A stretch of 64,000 nucleotides of DNA from Actinomadura parmotrematis (GCF_019458805.1 NZ_JAIBOA010000008.1:1-64000); one strand, 5' to 3'. Shown: positions 24,956 to 35,000, counted from the stretch's first letter. Notes: a model not told the origin generated them from the letters alone. Translations and numbers: made by a program.

Positions 24956-26068
24956 CTAGACCCGGCTGGAGTGCAGCCGCGCGTCCTGGTCGCCGGCGTC
25001 GCCGCCGCCGATGGTGCCGCCGCCGCCCGCGGCGCGGTTGCGCACCACCGAGGTGGCGAACGCGGCGATGATCAGTCCGGCGCCGAGGCCGCCGGTCACC
25101 CACTCGGGCACGTGGTGGCCGATGCTGATCAGCATGCAGGCGGCGAGCGCGCCGATGGCCCAGTGCGCGCCGTGCTCCAGGTAGACGTACTCGCTGAGGG
25201 TGCCCTTGCGGACGAGGAAGACCGTCAGGGACCGGATGTACATGGCGCCGATGCCGAGGCCGAGCGCGATGATGATCGGGTCGGTGCTGATGGCGAACGC
25301 GCCGATGACGCCGTCGAAGGAGAACGAGGCGTCCAGCACCTCCAGGTAGAGGAACAGGAAGAACCCGGCCTTGCCGGTGGCGAGCGCCAGCGCGCTCGGA
25401 CCGGAGTGGCCCGGGGACGTGTCGGCCCCGTCCTCGTCCTCCTCGTTGGCCTCGGCGAACAGCTCGCCGAGCCCGTTCACCAGGATGTAGGTGATCATGC
25501 CGAGCACGCCGGCGATCATCACGTTGCCCGGGTTCTCCGCCCAGAACGAGGCGACGAGCGCGAGCGCGCCGCCCGCGACCACGACGGGGAGCTGGTCCAG
25601 CTTGCCGATGCGGGCGAGCGGGCGCTCCAGCCAGGCGAGCCAGCGCTCCTCGCGGTCCTCGAAGACGAACTCCAGGAACAGCATCATGAGGAACATGCCG
25701 CCGAACGCCGCGATCATCGGGTAGGCGTTGTGCATCAGCTCCTCGTACCGGTGCTGGTCGTTCAGCGCCAGGTCGAACGCCTCGACGGGGCCGAGCTTGG
25801 CGGTGATGCCGACGATCAGCAGCGGGAAGACCAGCCGCATGCCGAACACCGCGATGGCGATGCCGACGGTCAGGAAGATCTTCTGCCAGAACGGGCTCAT
25901 CCGGTCCAGCACCTTGGCGTTCACCACGGCGTTGTCGAACGACAGCGAGATCTCCAGGATGGCCAGCACCGCCACCAGCGCGAGGCCGGTGCCGCCCTGG
26001 TAGAGGAGGGCGGCGGCCAGGCCGACGGCGGTGATGGCGAAGGACCACCCGAAGGTGCGAAGAATCAT
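24956..26068 (-). CDS. TerC-family membrane protein (DUF475)
   Basis: A 370-residue integral membrane protein with about nine helices. It has two TerC hallmarks: EISLSFDNAVVNAKVL (residues ~39-54) and a second-half equivalent LDASFSFDGVIGAFAIS. The acidic residues in membrane helices suggest metal-ion transport or sensing. A hydrophilic acidic loop (EANEEDEDGADTSPGHSG) separates the halves. TerC-type proteins interact with TerD-type proteins, and here the gene is sandwiched between terD genes in one direction. The ATG at 26068 starts MILRTFGWSF. Confidence 0.9.
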   Translation of the reverse strand: MILRTFGWSFAITAVGLAAALLYQGGTGLALVAVLAILEISLSFDNAVVNAKVLDRMSPFWQKIFLTVGIAIAVFGMRLVFPLLIVGITAKLGPVEAFDLALNDQHRYEELMHNAYPMIAAFGGMFLMMLFLEFVFEDREERWLAWLERPLARIGKLDQLPVVVAGGALALVASFWAENPGNVMIAGVLGMITYILVNGLGELFAEANEEDEDGADTSPGHSGPSALALATGKAGFFLFLYLEVLDASFSFDGVIGAFAISTDPIIIALGLGIGAMYIRSLTVFLVRKGTLSEYVYLEHGAHWAIGALAACMLISIGHHVPEWVTGGLGAGLIIAAFATSVVRNRAAGGGGTIGGGDAGDQDARLHSSRV

Positions 26069-26100
26069 GTGGGTTTTCTGTTCGTTGCGGGGATCGGCGC

Positions 26101-26679
26101 TCAGCCGACGTTGACGCCGAAGTCCATGGCGATGCCGGCGAGGCCCGAGGCGTAGCCCTGGCCGACGGCGCGGAACTTCCACTCGCCGTTGTGCCGGTAG
26201 AGCTCGCCGAAGACCATCGCCGTCTCGGTGGAGGCGTCCTCGGACAGGTCGAACCGGGCCAGCTCGTTGCCGTCGGACCGGTCGACGATGCGGATGAAGG
26301 CGTTCCGGACCTGCCCGAAGTTCTGGGCGCGCCGGTCGGCCTCGTAGATGGAGACGGGGAACACGATCCGCTGGCACTCGCCGGGCACGCCGGTGAGGTC
26401 GACGTTGATCGACTCGTCGTCGCCCTCGCCCTCGCCGGTGAGGTTGTCGCCGGTGTGCTCGACGGCGCCCTCGGGGCTGCGCAGGTTGTTGAAGAACACG
26501 AAGTGCCGGTCGGACATGACCTTGCCGTCCGCGCCCAGCAGGAGCGCCGAGGCGTCCAGGTCGAAATCGGCGCCCGTCGTCGCCCGCACGTCCCAGCCGA
26601 GCCCGACCGACACCGCGGTCAGGTTCGGCGCGGCCTTGCTGAGCGAGACGTTTCCGCCCTTGGCGAGCGATACTCCCAT
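26101..26679 (-). CDS. TerD-family protein
   Basis: A 192-residue canonical Ter[75 protein letters not shown] and the C-terminal [20 protein letters not shown] followed by [14 protein letters not shown]. The Asp-rich motifs bind Ca2+. The ATG follows GAGGAG at eight bases. It is about 80% like the next gene by eye, so the pair is a recent tandem duplication. It is transcribed toward the TerC-like gene. Confidence 0.95.
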   Translation of the reverse strand: MGVSLAKGGNVSLSKAAPNLTAVSVGLGWDVRATTGADFDLDASALLLGADGKVMSDRHFVFFNNLRSPEGAVEHTGDNLTGEGEGDDESINVDLTGVPGECQRIVFPVSIYEADRRAQNFGQVRNAFIRIVDRSDGNELARFDLSEDASTETAMVFGELYRHNGEWKFRAVGQGYASGLAGIAMDFGVNVG

Positions 26680-26731
26680 GATCGACAACTCCTCTGGTCT
26701 GCCTGCTGTGCGCGCGAGCCCCGGACGGGGA

Positions 26732-27307
26732 TCAGATGGTGACGCCGAAGTCCATGGCGATGCCGGCCAGACCAGAGGCATACCCCTGACCGACGGCCCG
26801 GAACTTCCAATCGGCGCCCGCACGGTAAAGCTCGCCGAACACCATGGCCGTCTCGGTGGAGGCGTCCTCGGACAGGTCGTAGCGGGCGAGCTCGGCGCCG
26901 CCGGCCTGGTTCACCACGCGGATGTAGGCGTTGCGGACCTGGCCGAAGTTCTGGCCGCGCGCGTCGGCCTCGTAGACCGACACCGCGAACGCGACCCGGT
27001 CGGCGGTGTCCGGCAGCGCGCCGAAGTTGACGTTGATCCGCTCGTCGTCGCCCTCGCCCGCGCCGGTGGTGTTGTCGCCGGTGTGCTCGACCGCGCCGTC
27101 GGGGCTGCGCAGGTTGTTGAAGAACACGAAGTGCCGATCGGTGATGATCTTGCCGGCGGCGTCCAGGACCAGCGCCGCGGCGTCCAGGTCGAAGTCGGCC
27201 CCGGTGGTGGTGCGCAGGTCCCAGCCGAGCCCCACGGTCACCGCGGTGAGGCCGGGGGCCTCCTTGGTGAGCGAGACGTTTCCGCCCTTGGTCAGGCTGA
27301 CGCCCAC
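26732..27307 (-). CDS. TerD-family protein
   Basis: A 191-residue canonical TerD, first of the leftward terD-terD-terC-terD run. It has [58 protein letters not shown] and the same C-terminal block as its neighbour ([19 protein letters not shown]). The GTG start at 27307 follows GAGGAGG. It acts in the cytosol, probably at the membrane with the TerC-like protein, in Ca2+-dependent stress signalling. Confidence 0.95.
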   Translation of the reverse strand: MGVSLTKGGNVSLTKEAPGLTAVTVGLGWDLRTTTGADFDLDAAALVLDAAGKIITDRHFVFFNNLRSPDGAVEHTGDNTTGAGEGDDERINVNFGALPDTADRVAFAVSVYEADARGQNFGQVRNAYIRVVNQAGGAELARYDLSEDASTETAMVFGELYRAGADWKFRAVGQGYASGLAGIAMDFGVTI

Positions 27308-27483
27308 TGTGCCTCCTCGATCGCATGCGGTCGGGCGCCGGACGGGCGCCCCCGCCATAACCGACGTAGCAGCGATGCTATCCGTTCCCGAACGCCTGCC
27401 CGTTGTGATCGTTCCTCCGCCCGGGCGGTGATTCCGCGCCCCGCGCGCCCCGACTAGGCTCGGAGGACCGAGAGGAGGCTGCG

Positions 27484-28734
27484 GTGGTGCGGGGATCGGG
27501 CGACCAGCGGCGGCGCGGGCGGGCGGCCGCGGGCGAGGACGCGGCGCTGGCGGCCAAGGAGGCGGCGGCGACCGCCTTCTACGACATGGACCAGGCGCAG
27601 AAGTACCTGCGCGGCCGCGTGCAGGTCTACGCCGATCTCGACGCCGCCGCGGCGGCGCCCGCCCAGCGCGAGTTCGCGGCGCTGACCGAGGCCGCTGACG
27701 CCGCCGCCGTCGCCTACATCGCCGTCGTGGACGCCCATCGGCTCGACGAGCGCGACCGCACCGCCGCCGAGTACGACGCCGCCCGCCGCGGCTTCGGCGC
27801 CGTCACCGAGCGGCTCGGCAAGGTCAACGCCGACCTCGGCGGGTTCGCCGAGCGCCTCGCCGGGCGGATGTCCCGGCTGGAGGCCGCCCTCGACCGGCTG
27901 CCGCCGAAGCTGACCGCCGCCCGCGCGGCCGCCGCGGCCGCCGAGGCCGCCGTCGGCGCGGCCCGCGCGGCCGGGCTGGACGCCTCCGACGCCGAGGCCG
28001 ACCTCGCTACGGCCCGCGACGGGCTCGCCCGGCTCGGCTCGCAGGGGCTCGGCGGGCTCGGGCTGAACGGCGCGATGGACAAGGCCGAGGAGGTCCGGCA
28101 GGCCGCCGAGCGCGCCCGCGAGGCCGCCGAGGATCTGCCGAAGCAGGCCGAGCGGACGCGCCACGCCCTCGCCTCCGTCCGGACCCGCTCCGACATGGTG
28201 GAGACGCGGGTCGGAGCCGTCCAGGACGCCATGAAGACGCTGCTGCGCGGCTACTCGCAGGCGTGCTGGCAGGACCTGCGGGGCGCGCCCGAGGCGGTCG
28301 CGGGGGCCGTCGAGCGGGCCCGGGAGCGGCTGAACGAGGCGTCGGCGCACGTGGCGCGGGCCGAGTGGAAGCAGGCGCAGCGGGCCGTCACCGCGGCGCG
28401 CACCGAGCTGAACGGCGCCGAGCGGCGGGCCGCGCAGGTCACCGGGCGCGTCGCCGAGCTCGCCGAGGTCGCCGCCGACCCCGAGGGGGCGGCGCGGACC
28501 GCCCGGTTCGCCGTCCGCGACGCGCAGCGCCTCGCGATGGCGCAGCCCGGCGGCGCGGCCCCGCAGCACGTCCGGGTGCTGGACGGGCTGGTGGCGCGGC
28601 TGGAGCGGGCGCCGCGGACGCTGACCGGCGCGCACCCCGACTACTGGTCCTACCTGCGCGAACTCGACGCGGTGAAGACCGAGGCCGGGGACGTCGTCAC
28701 GCGCATCCGCGCCGAGCGCGCCGCCCACGGCTGA
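27484..28734 (+). CDS. Ala-rich coiled-coil protein beside the terD genes
   Basis: The 416-residue protein is almost wholly helical: long Ala/Glu/Arg heptad-like stretches (LAAKEAAATAFYDMDQAQKY, AMDKAEEVRQAAERAREAAE) without signal peptide or membrane helix. A better conserved island lies near residues 240-270 (RYSQACWQDLRGAPEA-type, GYSQACWQDL). Strong ribosome site (GAGAGGAGG). It is divergent from the terD cluster. A homologous coiled-coil protein is commonly next to TerD genes in actinomycetes as far as I recall; its role is unknown and may be scaffolding. Confidence 0.75.
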   Translation: MVRGSGDQRRRGRAAAGEDAALAAKEAAATAFYDMDQAQKYLRGRVQVYADLDAAAAAPAQREFAALTEAADAAAVAYIAVVDAHRLDERDRTAAEYDAARRGFGAVTERLGKVNADLGGFAERLAGRMSRLEAALDRLPPKLTAARAAAAAAEAAVGAARAAGLDASDAEADLATARDGLARLGSQGLGGLGLNGAMDKAEEVRQAAERAREAAEDLPKQAERTRHALASVRTRSDMVETRVGAVQDAMKTLLRGYSQACWQDLRGAPEAVAGAVERARERLNEASAHVARAEWKQAQRAVTAARTELNGAERRAAQVTGRVAELAEVAADPEGAARTARFAVRDAQRLAMAQPGGAAPQHVRVLDGLVARLERAPRTLTGAHPDYWSYLRELDAVKTEAGDVVTRIRAERAAHG

Positions 28735-28764
28735 CCGGCCGGTGCCGGGCCTCCGCCGGGGGTC

Positions 28765-29226
28765 TCAGCGCTGGTCGTGGAGGCCGATGGTGAGGTTGCG
28801 CGCGTACATCGGCGGCGTGCCCGAGTGCTGCGGGTCGTTGTAGGACGGGCCCGGCTGGTGCTGCTGGTGCTGCTGCTGCTGCGGGTAGCCGGTGTTCTGC
28901 ACCGGCTCGGCCCACACGGCGGTGCCGTAGGCGCAGACCTCGTGGGCGCCGCCGAGGGCGGCGGTGTCGAAGCTCATGCCGATCACGGCGTTGGCGCCCT
29001 TGCGGCGGGCGTCCTCGGCGAGCCGCTCGACGGCCTCGCGGCGCGCGGCGCCGAGCCCGGCCGGCTGGTCGCCGCCGACGCGGAAGGTCGCGCTGCTCGG
29101 CGCGCCGCCCGGCTGGCCGCCGCGGGCCGGCCCGTCGGGCTGCACGGCCGTCCCGAGCGCCTCCCCGAGCACGCTGCGGATCTCGAAACCGGGCAGGGCG
29201 TCGGTGGTCACGATCAGCATGGACAT
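28765..29226 (-). CDS. YbjQ/DUF74-like heavy-metal-binding domain protein
   Basis: Residues 1-105 follow the YbjQ (PF01906) fold: MLIVTTDALPGFEIRSVLGE, AVERLAEDARRKGANAVIGM and AYGTAVWAEPV. The usual core is interrupted by a Gly/Pro-rich insert (residues ~30-50). The last third is low-complexity (QQQQHQQHQPGP) ending in YARNLTIGLHDQR. YbjQ proteins form pentamers of unknown role. The ATG at 29226 (MSM) is supported by fold, with only a weak GTGAGG site. It converges on the coiled-coil gene. Confidence 0.82.
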   Translation of the reverse strand: MSMLIVTTDALPGFEIRSVLGEALGTAVQPDGPARGGQPGGAPSSATFRVGGDQPAGLGAARREAVERLAEDARRKGANAVIGMSFDTAALGGAHEVCAYGTAVWAEPVQNTGYPQQQQHQQHQPGPSYNDPQHSGTPPMYARNLTIGLHDQR

Positions 29227-29280
29227 GGCCTCACGGTAGACCACCCGGCGGACGTTCTGCCACGAATGTCCGGCCGGGCG

Positions 29281-29332
29281 CGCGAAGGCGCCCCCCCCGC
29301 CCCGCTCCCCGTGGGCGGGGGGCGCCTTCGCG
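29281..29332 (-). terminator. Terminator after the sigma-factor gene
   Basis: A 16-bp perfect stem (29281-29296 with 29317-29332) with a further inner CCGCCC/GGGCGG pairing, eight bases beyond the sigma-factor stop. It closes the dnaG-sigma unit. Confidence 0.85.
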
Positions 29333-29339
29333 GACGCGC

Positions 29340-30497
<1,158 letters not shown>

Positions 30498-30556
30498 GTG
30501 GACAGTGTGCGTCAGCCCGGCCCTAGATCACAGGACCCATTTTGCTGTCCCTTGAC

Positions 30557-32458
30557 TTACTGCGACCCGAGGCCGCGCTCGCGCAACACCCGTCGCTGCT
30601 GCTCAAGCGCGACAAGATCGCCGAAGAGCCGGTTGTACTCCTCGGCCTGCTCGACCGGATTGAGCCGTCCGAGTTTGGACTTGACGTCCGCGATCTGCCG
30701 GGTGAGCTGGCGCTCCTGGATCCGGGCCAGCAGCTCACCGGCGTATCGGTCCTCCGATTCATGCGCGGAGTGCACCGGTTCCACTGCGAGCTGCGTTATC
30801 AGCCCCCTGACCTGGTCGTTCGGGGCGGTCTCGCGGAGCAGCGCCACCCACTCGGCGTCGCGGCCCGCCGCGGCGGTGCCGCCGGCGGCGCCGATGACGC
30901 GGCGGACCTCGGCGTGCGGCGGGGCGATGTAGACCTCGGCGGGCACCCCGTCGAAGACCGGGCCGAGCACGCCGGGCCGCTGCATGGCGATCTTCAGCAG
31001 CTCGCGCTCGCGCTGCACCTCGGGGTCGTTCGGGTCGTAGGCGGGACGCTCGGGCGCGGGCTCCGGCGGCGGGGCGCCGTTGCCGCCGCGCCCCGTGCCG
31101 CGCGCGCCCCCGCGGGGCTGCGCCGCGCGGCGGGCGGCGAGCTCGCGGACGCGGCCGAGCACGAACTGCTCGTCCATGATGCCGAGCCAGCGGTCGAGGC
31201 TGACGGCGTACATCTGGCGGAGCGCGCGGTCCTTGATGCCGGCGACGACGGGCGCGGCGGCGTCGAGGGCGGCGAGCCGGCCCTCGGGGGTGTTCAGGTC
31301 CTTCTCCTGGATGGCGTTGCGGACGGCGAACTCGAACAGCGGCAGCCGGGAGGCGACCAGGTCGCGCACCGCCGCGTCGCCGTTCCGGATGCGCAGGTCG
31401 CAGGGGTCCAGGCCGTCGGGCTGGACGGCGACGAAGGTCTGCGTGACGAACTTCTGCTCGTCGGCGAACGCCCGCAGCGCCGCCTTCTGCCCGGCCGAGT
31501 CGCCGTCGAAGGTGAAGACGACCTCGCCGCGGAACTCGTCCTGGTCCATCAGGAGCCGCCGCAGCACCTTGATGTGCTCGTCGCCGAACGCGGTGCCGCA
31601 GGTGGCGACGGCGGTCGGGACGCCCGCCAGGTGGCAGGCCATCACGTCGGTGTAGCCCTCGACGACGACGGCCTGGCGGCGGCGGGCGATCTCCTTCTTG
31701 GCGAGGTCGGCGCCGTAGAGCACGTTGCCCTTGTGGAACAGCGGCGACTCGGGGGTGTTGAGGTACTTGGGGCCGTCATCGTCGTCGTGCAGGCGGCGCG
31801 CGCCGAACCCGATGACGTCGCCGGACAGGTCGCGGATCGGCCACATGAGGCGGCCGCGGAAGCGGTCCATCGGGCCGCGCCGGCCCTCCTTGGCGAGCCC
31901 GCCGGTGATCATGTCCTGGTCGGTGACGCCGCGGCCGCGCAGGTGGCGGACGAGGCCCTCCCACTCGCGCGGCGCGAACCCGACGCCGAACCCGGCCGCG
32001 TCGGCGGCCTCGAACCCGCGCTCGGACAGGAACCTCCGCCCGATCGCGCCGTCGGCGCCCGCGAGCTGCTCGGCGTACCACTCGGCGGCGGCGCGGTGCG
32101 CCTCCAGCAGCCGGGCGCGCTGCCCGCCGTCCTGGCGCGGGGTGTAGCCGCCCTCCTCGTAGCGGAGCTGGACGCCGGCCTTGCCCGCGAGGCGCTCGAT
32201 CGCCTCGCCGAACGACAGGTGGTCGAGCTCCTGGACGAACTTGATGACGTCGCCGCCGGCGCCGCAGCCGAAGCAGTGGTACAGCCCGCGCGACGGCGTG
32301 ACGTTGAACGAGGGCGACTTCTCGTCGTGGAAGGGGCAGAGGCCCTTGAGGTTGCCACCGCCCGCGTTGCGCAGCTGGAGGTACTCCCCTACGACCTCGT
32401 GGATGGGTGACCGCTCACGTACGAGCGCGATGTCCTCATTGCGAATCCGGCCTGCCAC
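30557..32458 (-). CDS. dnaG: DNA primase
   Basis: A 633-residue primase that makes RNA primers at the replication fork. The CHC2 zinc ribbon is at residues ~40-62 (CPFHDEKSPSF, YHCFGCGAGGD), the catalytic core spans ~120-260 (DRFRGRLMWPIRDLSG), the Toprim motifs are VVVEGYTDVMACHLAGV and FTFDGDSAGQKAAL, and the C-terminal domain binds DnaB helicase. The GTG start (GTGGCAGGCCGG) gives the usual MAGRIRNEDI. It precedes the sigma gene by 59 bases. The dgt gene, often its neighbour in actinobacteria, lies 17 kb to the right. Confidence 0.97.
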   Translation of the reverse strand: MAGRIRNEDIALVRERSPIHEVVGEYLQLRNAGGGNLKGLCPFHDEKSPSFNVTPSRGLYHCFGCGAGGDVIKFVQELDHLSFGEAIERLAGKAGVQLRYEEGGYTPRQDGGQRARLLEAHRAAAEWYAEQLAGADGAIGRRFLSERGFEAADAAGFGVGFAPREWEGLVRHLRGRGVTDQDMITGGLAKEGRRGPMDRFRGRLMWPIRDLSGDVIGFGARRLHDDDDGPKYLNTPESPLFHKGNVLYGADLAKKEIARRRQAVVVEGYTDVMACHLAGVPTAVATCGTAFGDEHIKVLRRLLMDQDEFRGEVVFTFDGDSAGQKAALRAFADEQKFVTQTFVAVQPDGLDPCDLRIRNGDAAVRDLVASRLPLFEFAVRNAIQEKDLNTPEGRLAALDAAAPVVAGIKDRALRQMYAVSLDRWLGIMDEQFVLGRVRELAARRAAQPRGGARGTGRGGNGAPPPEPAPERPAYDPNDPEVQRERELLKIAMQRPGVLGPVFDGVPAEVYIAPPHAEVRRVIGAAGGTAAAGRDAEWVALLRETAPNDQVRGLITQLAVEPVHSAHESEDRYAGELLARIQERQLTRQIADVKSKLGRLNPVEQAEEYNRLFGDLVALEQQRRVLRERGLGSQ

Positions 32459-32544
32459 GTCCCGGAGTCTAATGTCGCCCCCTGACAGCCGGGGACGTCC
32501 CGCGCTGAAGGGTTGGCCGGCGGGGCCGCGAGCACACTGGGGGC

Positions 32545-33144
32545 ATGACGCGATCGCTGGTGTGGGTGAAGGAGCGCGGCGCCGAACTCGCCGAGGTGAC
32601 CCTGTCGGAGGGACGGCTCGCGGCGGCGGGCAGCGCGATCGGCGGCGGCGACGTGCCCTACCTGCTGGAGTACGAGCTCACCACCGGCGACCGCTACATC
32701 ACCGCGCGGCTGCTCGTCCGGACCCACGGCGAGGACGAGGCGGCGGGGCCGTGGCGCCGGTCCCTGGAGCTCGTCGGCCGCCCCGAGGGGCGGTGGACGG
32801 TGAACGCCCGCGCCGAGGGCCGCCTCGCGCTGCCGCCGCCCGGCGGCGACGCGGCCGCGCTGGACGGCGCGCTGGACTGCGACCTGGCCCTGTCGCCGCT
32901 GGCGAGCACGCTGCCGGTGCTGCGCGAGGGCCTGCTCGGCGGCGGCGGCCCGGTGGACGTCGCGGTGGCCCGGGTCTCGGTGCCGGACCTGCGGGTGGCG
33001 CCCGAGACCCACACCTACGCCTTCGCCCGCCGCGACGGCGCCCGCGCGGTGCTGCGCCACGACGATCCGCGCGGCGGCCGGGAGATCGTCTTCGACGCGG
33101 ACGGGCTGGTGGCGGACCACCCGGCGGCCGGGCGCAGGGTCTGA
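32545..33144 (+). CDS. Putative glycolipid-binding domain protein (DUF1089 type)
   Basis: The 199-residue protein matches the putative glycolipid-binding family: LVWVKERGAELAEVTLSEGR, YLLEYELTTGDRYITARLLV, GRWTVNARAEG and the hallmark DCDLALSPLASTLPVLREGL (family norm D-I-x-x-SP-x-TNTLPIRRL). The family's link to glycolipid binding rests on weak evidence. It is cytosolic by appearance and divergent from dnaG across 86 bases. It is an isolated gene. Confidence 0.78.
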   Translation: MTRSLVWVKERGAELAEVTLSEGRLAAAGSAIGGGDVPYLLEYELTTGDRYITARLLVRTHGEDEAAGPWRRSLELVGRPEGRWTVNARAEGRLALPPPGGDAAALDGALDCDLALSPLASTLPVLREGLLGGGGPVDVAVARVSVPDLRVAPETHTYAFARRDGARAVLRHDDPRGGREIVFDADGLVADHPAAGRRV

Positions 33145-33192
33145 ACCACTGGGCTCGACCCCTGGGCCCGGCCGCCGGGTGCCCGCCGCGCG

Positions 33193-34017
33193 CTACCCGT
33201 TGGCGAGGGCCTGGACGCGCGAGAAGTCGCCGTTGAACAGGTCCTGGTCGCCGGGGAAGGTGCCCGAGTCGCTGTACTGCCAGATCGTCTGGTAGGCCCA
33301 GTTGTAGGGCATCGGGCCCGGCGTCGACCCGTAGTAGGCGAGCATCAGCGGGTTGGTGGAGGAGAAGTCGCCGGTGTTGCCGGTGCACTGGCTCCACCAG
33401 CTCGTGGCGGTGTAGATGACGGGCCAGCGGCCGGTGCGGGCGTGGTAGCGGTCGCTGAACGACAGGATCCAGTTGACCATCCCCGCGGCCGACAGGCCGT
33501 AGCAGGTGGCGCCATAGGGGTTCCACTCCAGGTCCAGCAGGCCGGGCAGCGTCCGGCCGTCCTTGGACCAGCCGCCGCCGTGGGCGATGAAGTAGTCGGC
33601 CTGCGCCGCGCCCGAGGAGGTGTTCGGCGTCGCGAAGTGGTAGGCGCCGCGGATCAGGCCGGCGTTGTAGGAGCCGGTGTACTGCTGGCTGAAGTAGGGG
33701 CTCGTGTAGGTGGTGGACTCGGTCGCCTTGACGTAGGCGAAGCGGGCGCCGTTGGCGGCGACCGTCGACCAGGCGACGTTGCCCTGCCAGCCGCTGACGT
33801 CGAGGCCGCGCGTCTGCGCGGCGAGGCTCGGCGGCGGCGAGCTGGGCCCGTCCGGCATGTGCTCGGCGACCTGGGAGCCCATCCAGTCGCGCTCGGGGTG
33901 GGAGACGGGCGGCGGGGCGGCCGAGGCGGCGGGGGCGCTCACCGCCGCGACGCTGGCGGCGGTGGCGGCGGCGAGGGCGAGGGCGGGAGCCAGGAAGGAA
34001 CGCATTCGGGTCGTCAC
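33193..34017 (-). CDS. Secreted GH25 lysozyme (1,4-beta-N-acetylmuramidase)
   Basis: The protein has a Sec signal peptide (LALAAATAASVAAVSAPAAS) and a GH25 barrel with the catalytic acids: GLDVSGWQGNVAW (Asp) and LPGLLDLEWNP (D-x-E), plus FAYVKATEST, GAYHFATPNTS and GRWPVIYTATSWW. It cleaves peptidoglycan MurNAc-GlcNAc bonds, for wall turnover or attack on competitors. The GTG at 34017 lies five bases after AGAGGAGGG; an ATG at 34005 is the alternative. It is divergent from the urease operon. Length is typical for a single-domain enzyme. Confidence 0.9.
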   Translation of the reverse strand: MTTRMRSFLAPALALAAATAASVAAVSAPAASAAPPPVSHPERDWMGSQVAEHMPDGPSSPPPSLAAQTRGLDVSGWQGNVAWSTVAANGARFAYVKATESTTYTSPYFSQQYTGSYNAGLIRGAYHFATPNTSSGAAQADYFIAHGGGWSKDGRTLPGLLDLEWNPYGATCYGLSAAGMVNWILSFSDRYHARTGRWPVIYTATSWWSQCTGNTGDFSSTNPLMLAYYGSTPGPMPYNWAYQTIWQYSDSGTFPGDQDLFNGDFSRVQALANG

Positions 34018-34282
34018 ACGACCCTCCTCTGCAGCGGGGGATCTTCCGGTGCAGTTATAACCTGACGCGCCCGGTCGGACGGAGTCTTGTACGTCGTAAT
34101 TCTGGGGGAACATTCGTCGCCGCTTCGGCGCTCCTGGGGCTGGGCCGCGCGCCCGGTCCGTGCTAGTGGCGGCCCCCGGCGGGCGCCCGCTCGTGTCGGC
34201 CGTGTTTCGCGTGTGAAGACCCTGTAAAAAGGACGCCGGGGACGTTCCGCCGCGTCGGGGACCGCCGCTAGCGTCCCGGACT

Positions 34283-34585
34283 GTGCAGATCTCCCCACAC
34301 GAGCAGGAGCGCCTGCTGATCCACGTGGCCGCCCAGGTGGCCCGGGACCGGCGGGCGCGCGGCCTGCGGCTGAACCATCCCGAGGCGACCGCCCTCATCG
34401 CGGTGCACATCCTGGAGGGCGCCCGCGACGGGCGCACCGTGGCCGAGCTGATGGAGTCGGGCCGCACCGTGCTGGCGCGGGACGACGTCATGGAGGGCGT
34501 CCCCGAGATGCTGGACTCCGTCCAGATGGAGGCGACCTTCCCCGACGGCACCAAGCTCGTCACCGTCCACCGGCCGATCCCGTGA
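34283..34585 (+). CDS. ureA: Urease subunit gamma
   Basis: The 100-residue UreA begins [20 protein letters not shown] and has [20 protein letters not shown] and the C-terminal [19 protein letters not shown]. It is a structural subunit of nickel urease, which hydrolyses urea to ammonia and carbon dioxide. The GTG start lies nine bases after TAGCGT, a -10-like hexamer, so the operon message may be leaderless. It overlaps ureB by four bases (GTGA). It is the first gene of ureABCFGD. Confidence 0.95.
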   Translation: MQISPHEQERLLIHVAAQVARDRRARGLRLNHPEATALIAVHILEGARDGRTVAELMESGRTVLARDDVMEGVPEMLDSVQMEATFPDGTKLVTVHRPIP

Positions 34586-34893
34586 TCCCCGGGGAGATCG
34601 TGCCGGGCGGCGAGCCGGTGGAGCTGAACCCCGGCCGCCCGCGCACCACGCTGACCGTCGTCAACACCGGCGACCGGCCCGTGCAGGTCGGCTCGCACTA
34701 CCACTTCGCCGCGGCCAACCCGGCCCTGGAGTTCGACCGGGACGCCGCCTGGGGCACCCGCCTGGACGTCCCGGCCGGCACCGCCGTGCGCTTCGAGCCC
34801 GGCATCACCCGCGACGTGGACCTCGTCCCGCTGGCCGGGAACCGCGTCGTCCCCGGCCTCCGCGCCGAGCAGGCAGGAGAGCTGGATGGCTGA
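34582..34893 (+). CDS. ureB: Urease subunit beta
   Basis: The 103-residue UreB starts [20 protein letters not shown], then [40 protein letters not shown] and [17 protein letters not shown]. It is a structural subunit of the urease trimer. The GTG start overlaps ureA. Its stop, unlike all other junctions in the operon, is followed by 107 bases holding the repeated cassette before ureC. Confidence 0.95.
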   Translation: MIPGEIVPGGEPVELNPGRPRTTLTVVNTGDRPVQVGSHYHFAAANPALEFDRDAAWGTRLDVPAGTAVRFEPGITRDVDLVPLAGNRVVPGLRAEQAGELDG

Positions 34894-35000
34894 GCACGCG
34901 CGTGGCGGCTGGACTGAGGAGCGCAGGGAGCCTGCGACCGGAGCGACGAGGGAAGCCGTCACGCTGAAGGCGTGCGAAGCGGCGAGCGGAGGCGAGCCCA
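34894..35000 (+). repeat. Dispersed stop-to-start intergenic cassette, copy 2
   Basis: The sequence between the ureB stop and the ureC ATG matches the cassette before the HAD gene (20471-20582) in the same orientation relative to the downstream gene. The 47-nt core is 34909-34955 (45/47 identical, hairpin CGCAGG-GAG-CCTGCG). A following hairpin CACGC-TGAAG-GCGTG (34960-34974) replaces the longer arms of copy 1. GAGCGGAGGCGAG gives the ureC ribosome site, and similarity continues through ATGAGCAC. Confidence 0.85.

Noticed and set aside
34200..34240. GlnR box upstream of ureA
   Set aside because: TTCAC-ACGC-GAAAC on the minus strand resembles half-sites but has a four-base rather than six-base spacing.
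34018..34282. c-di-AMP riboswitch upstream of the lysozyme gene
   Set aside because: Wall hydrolases in actinobacteria sometimes carry this riboswitch, but the conserved core motifs are not visible in this 265-bp gap. The region holds only an A/T-rich TTATAAC spot and a possible ureA -10.
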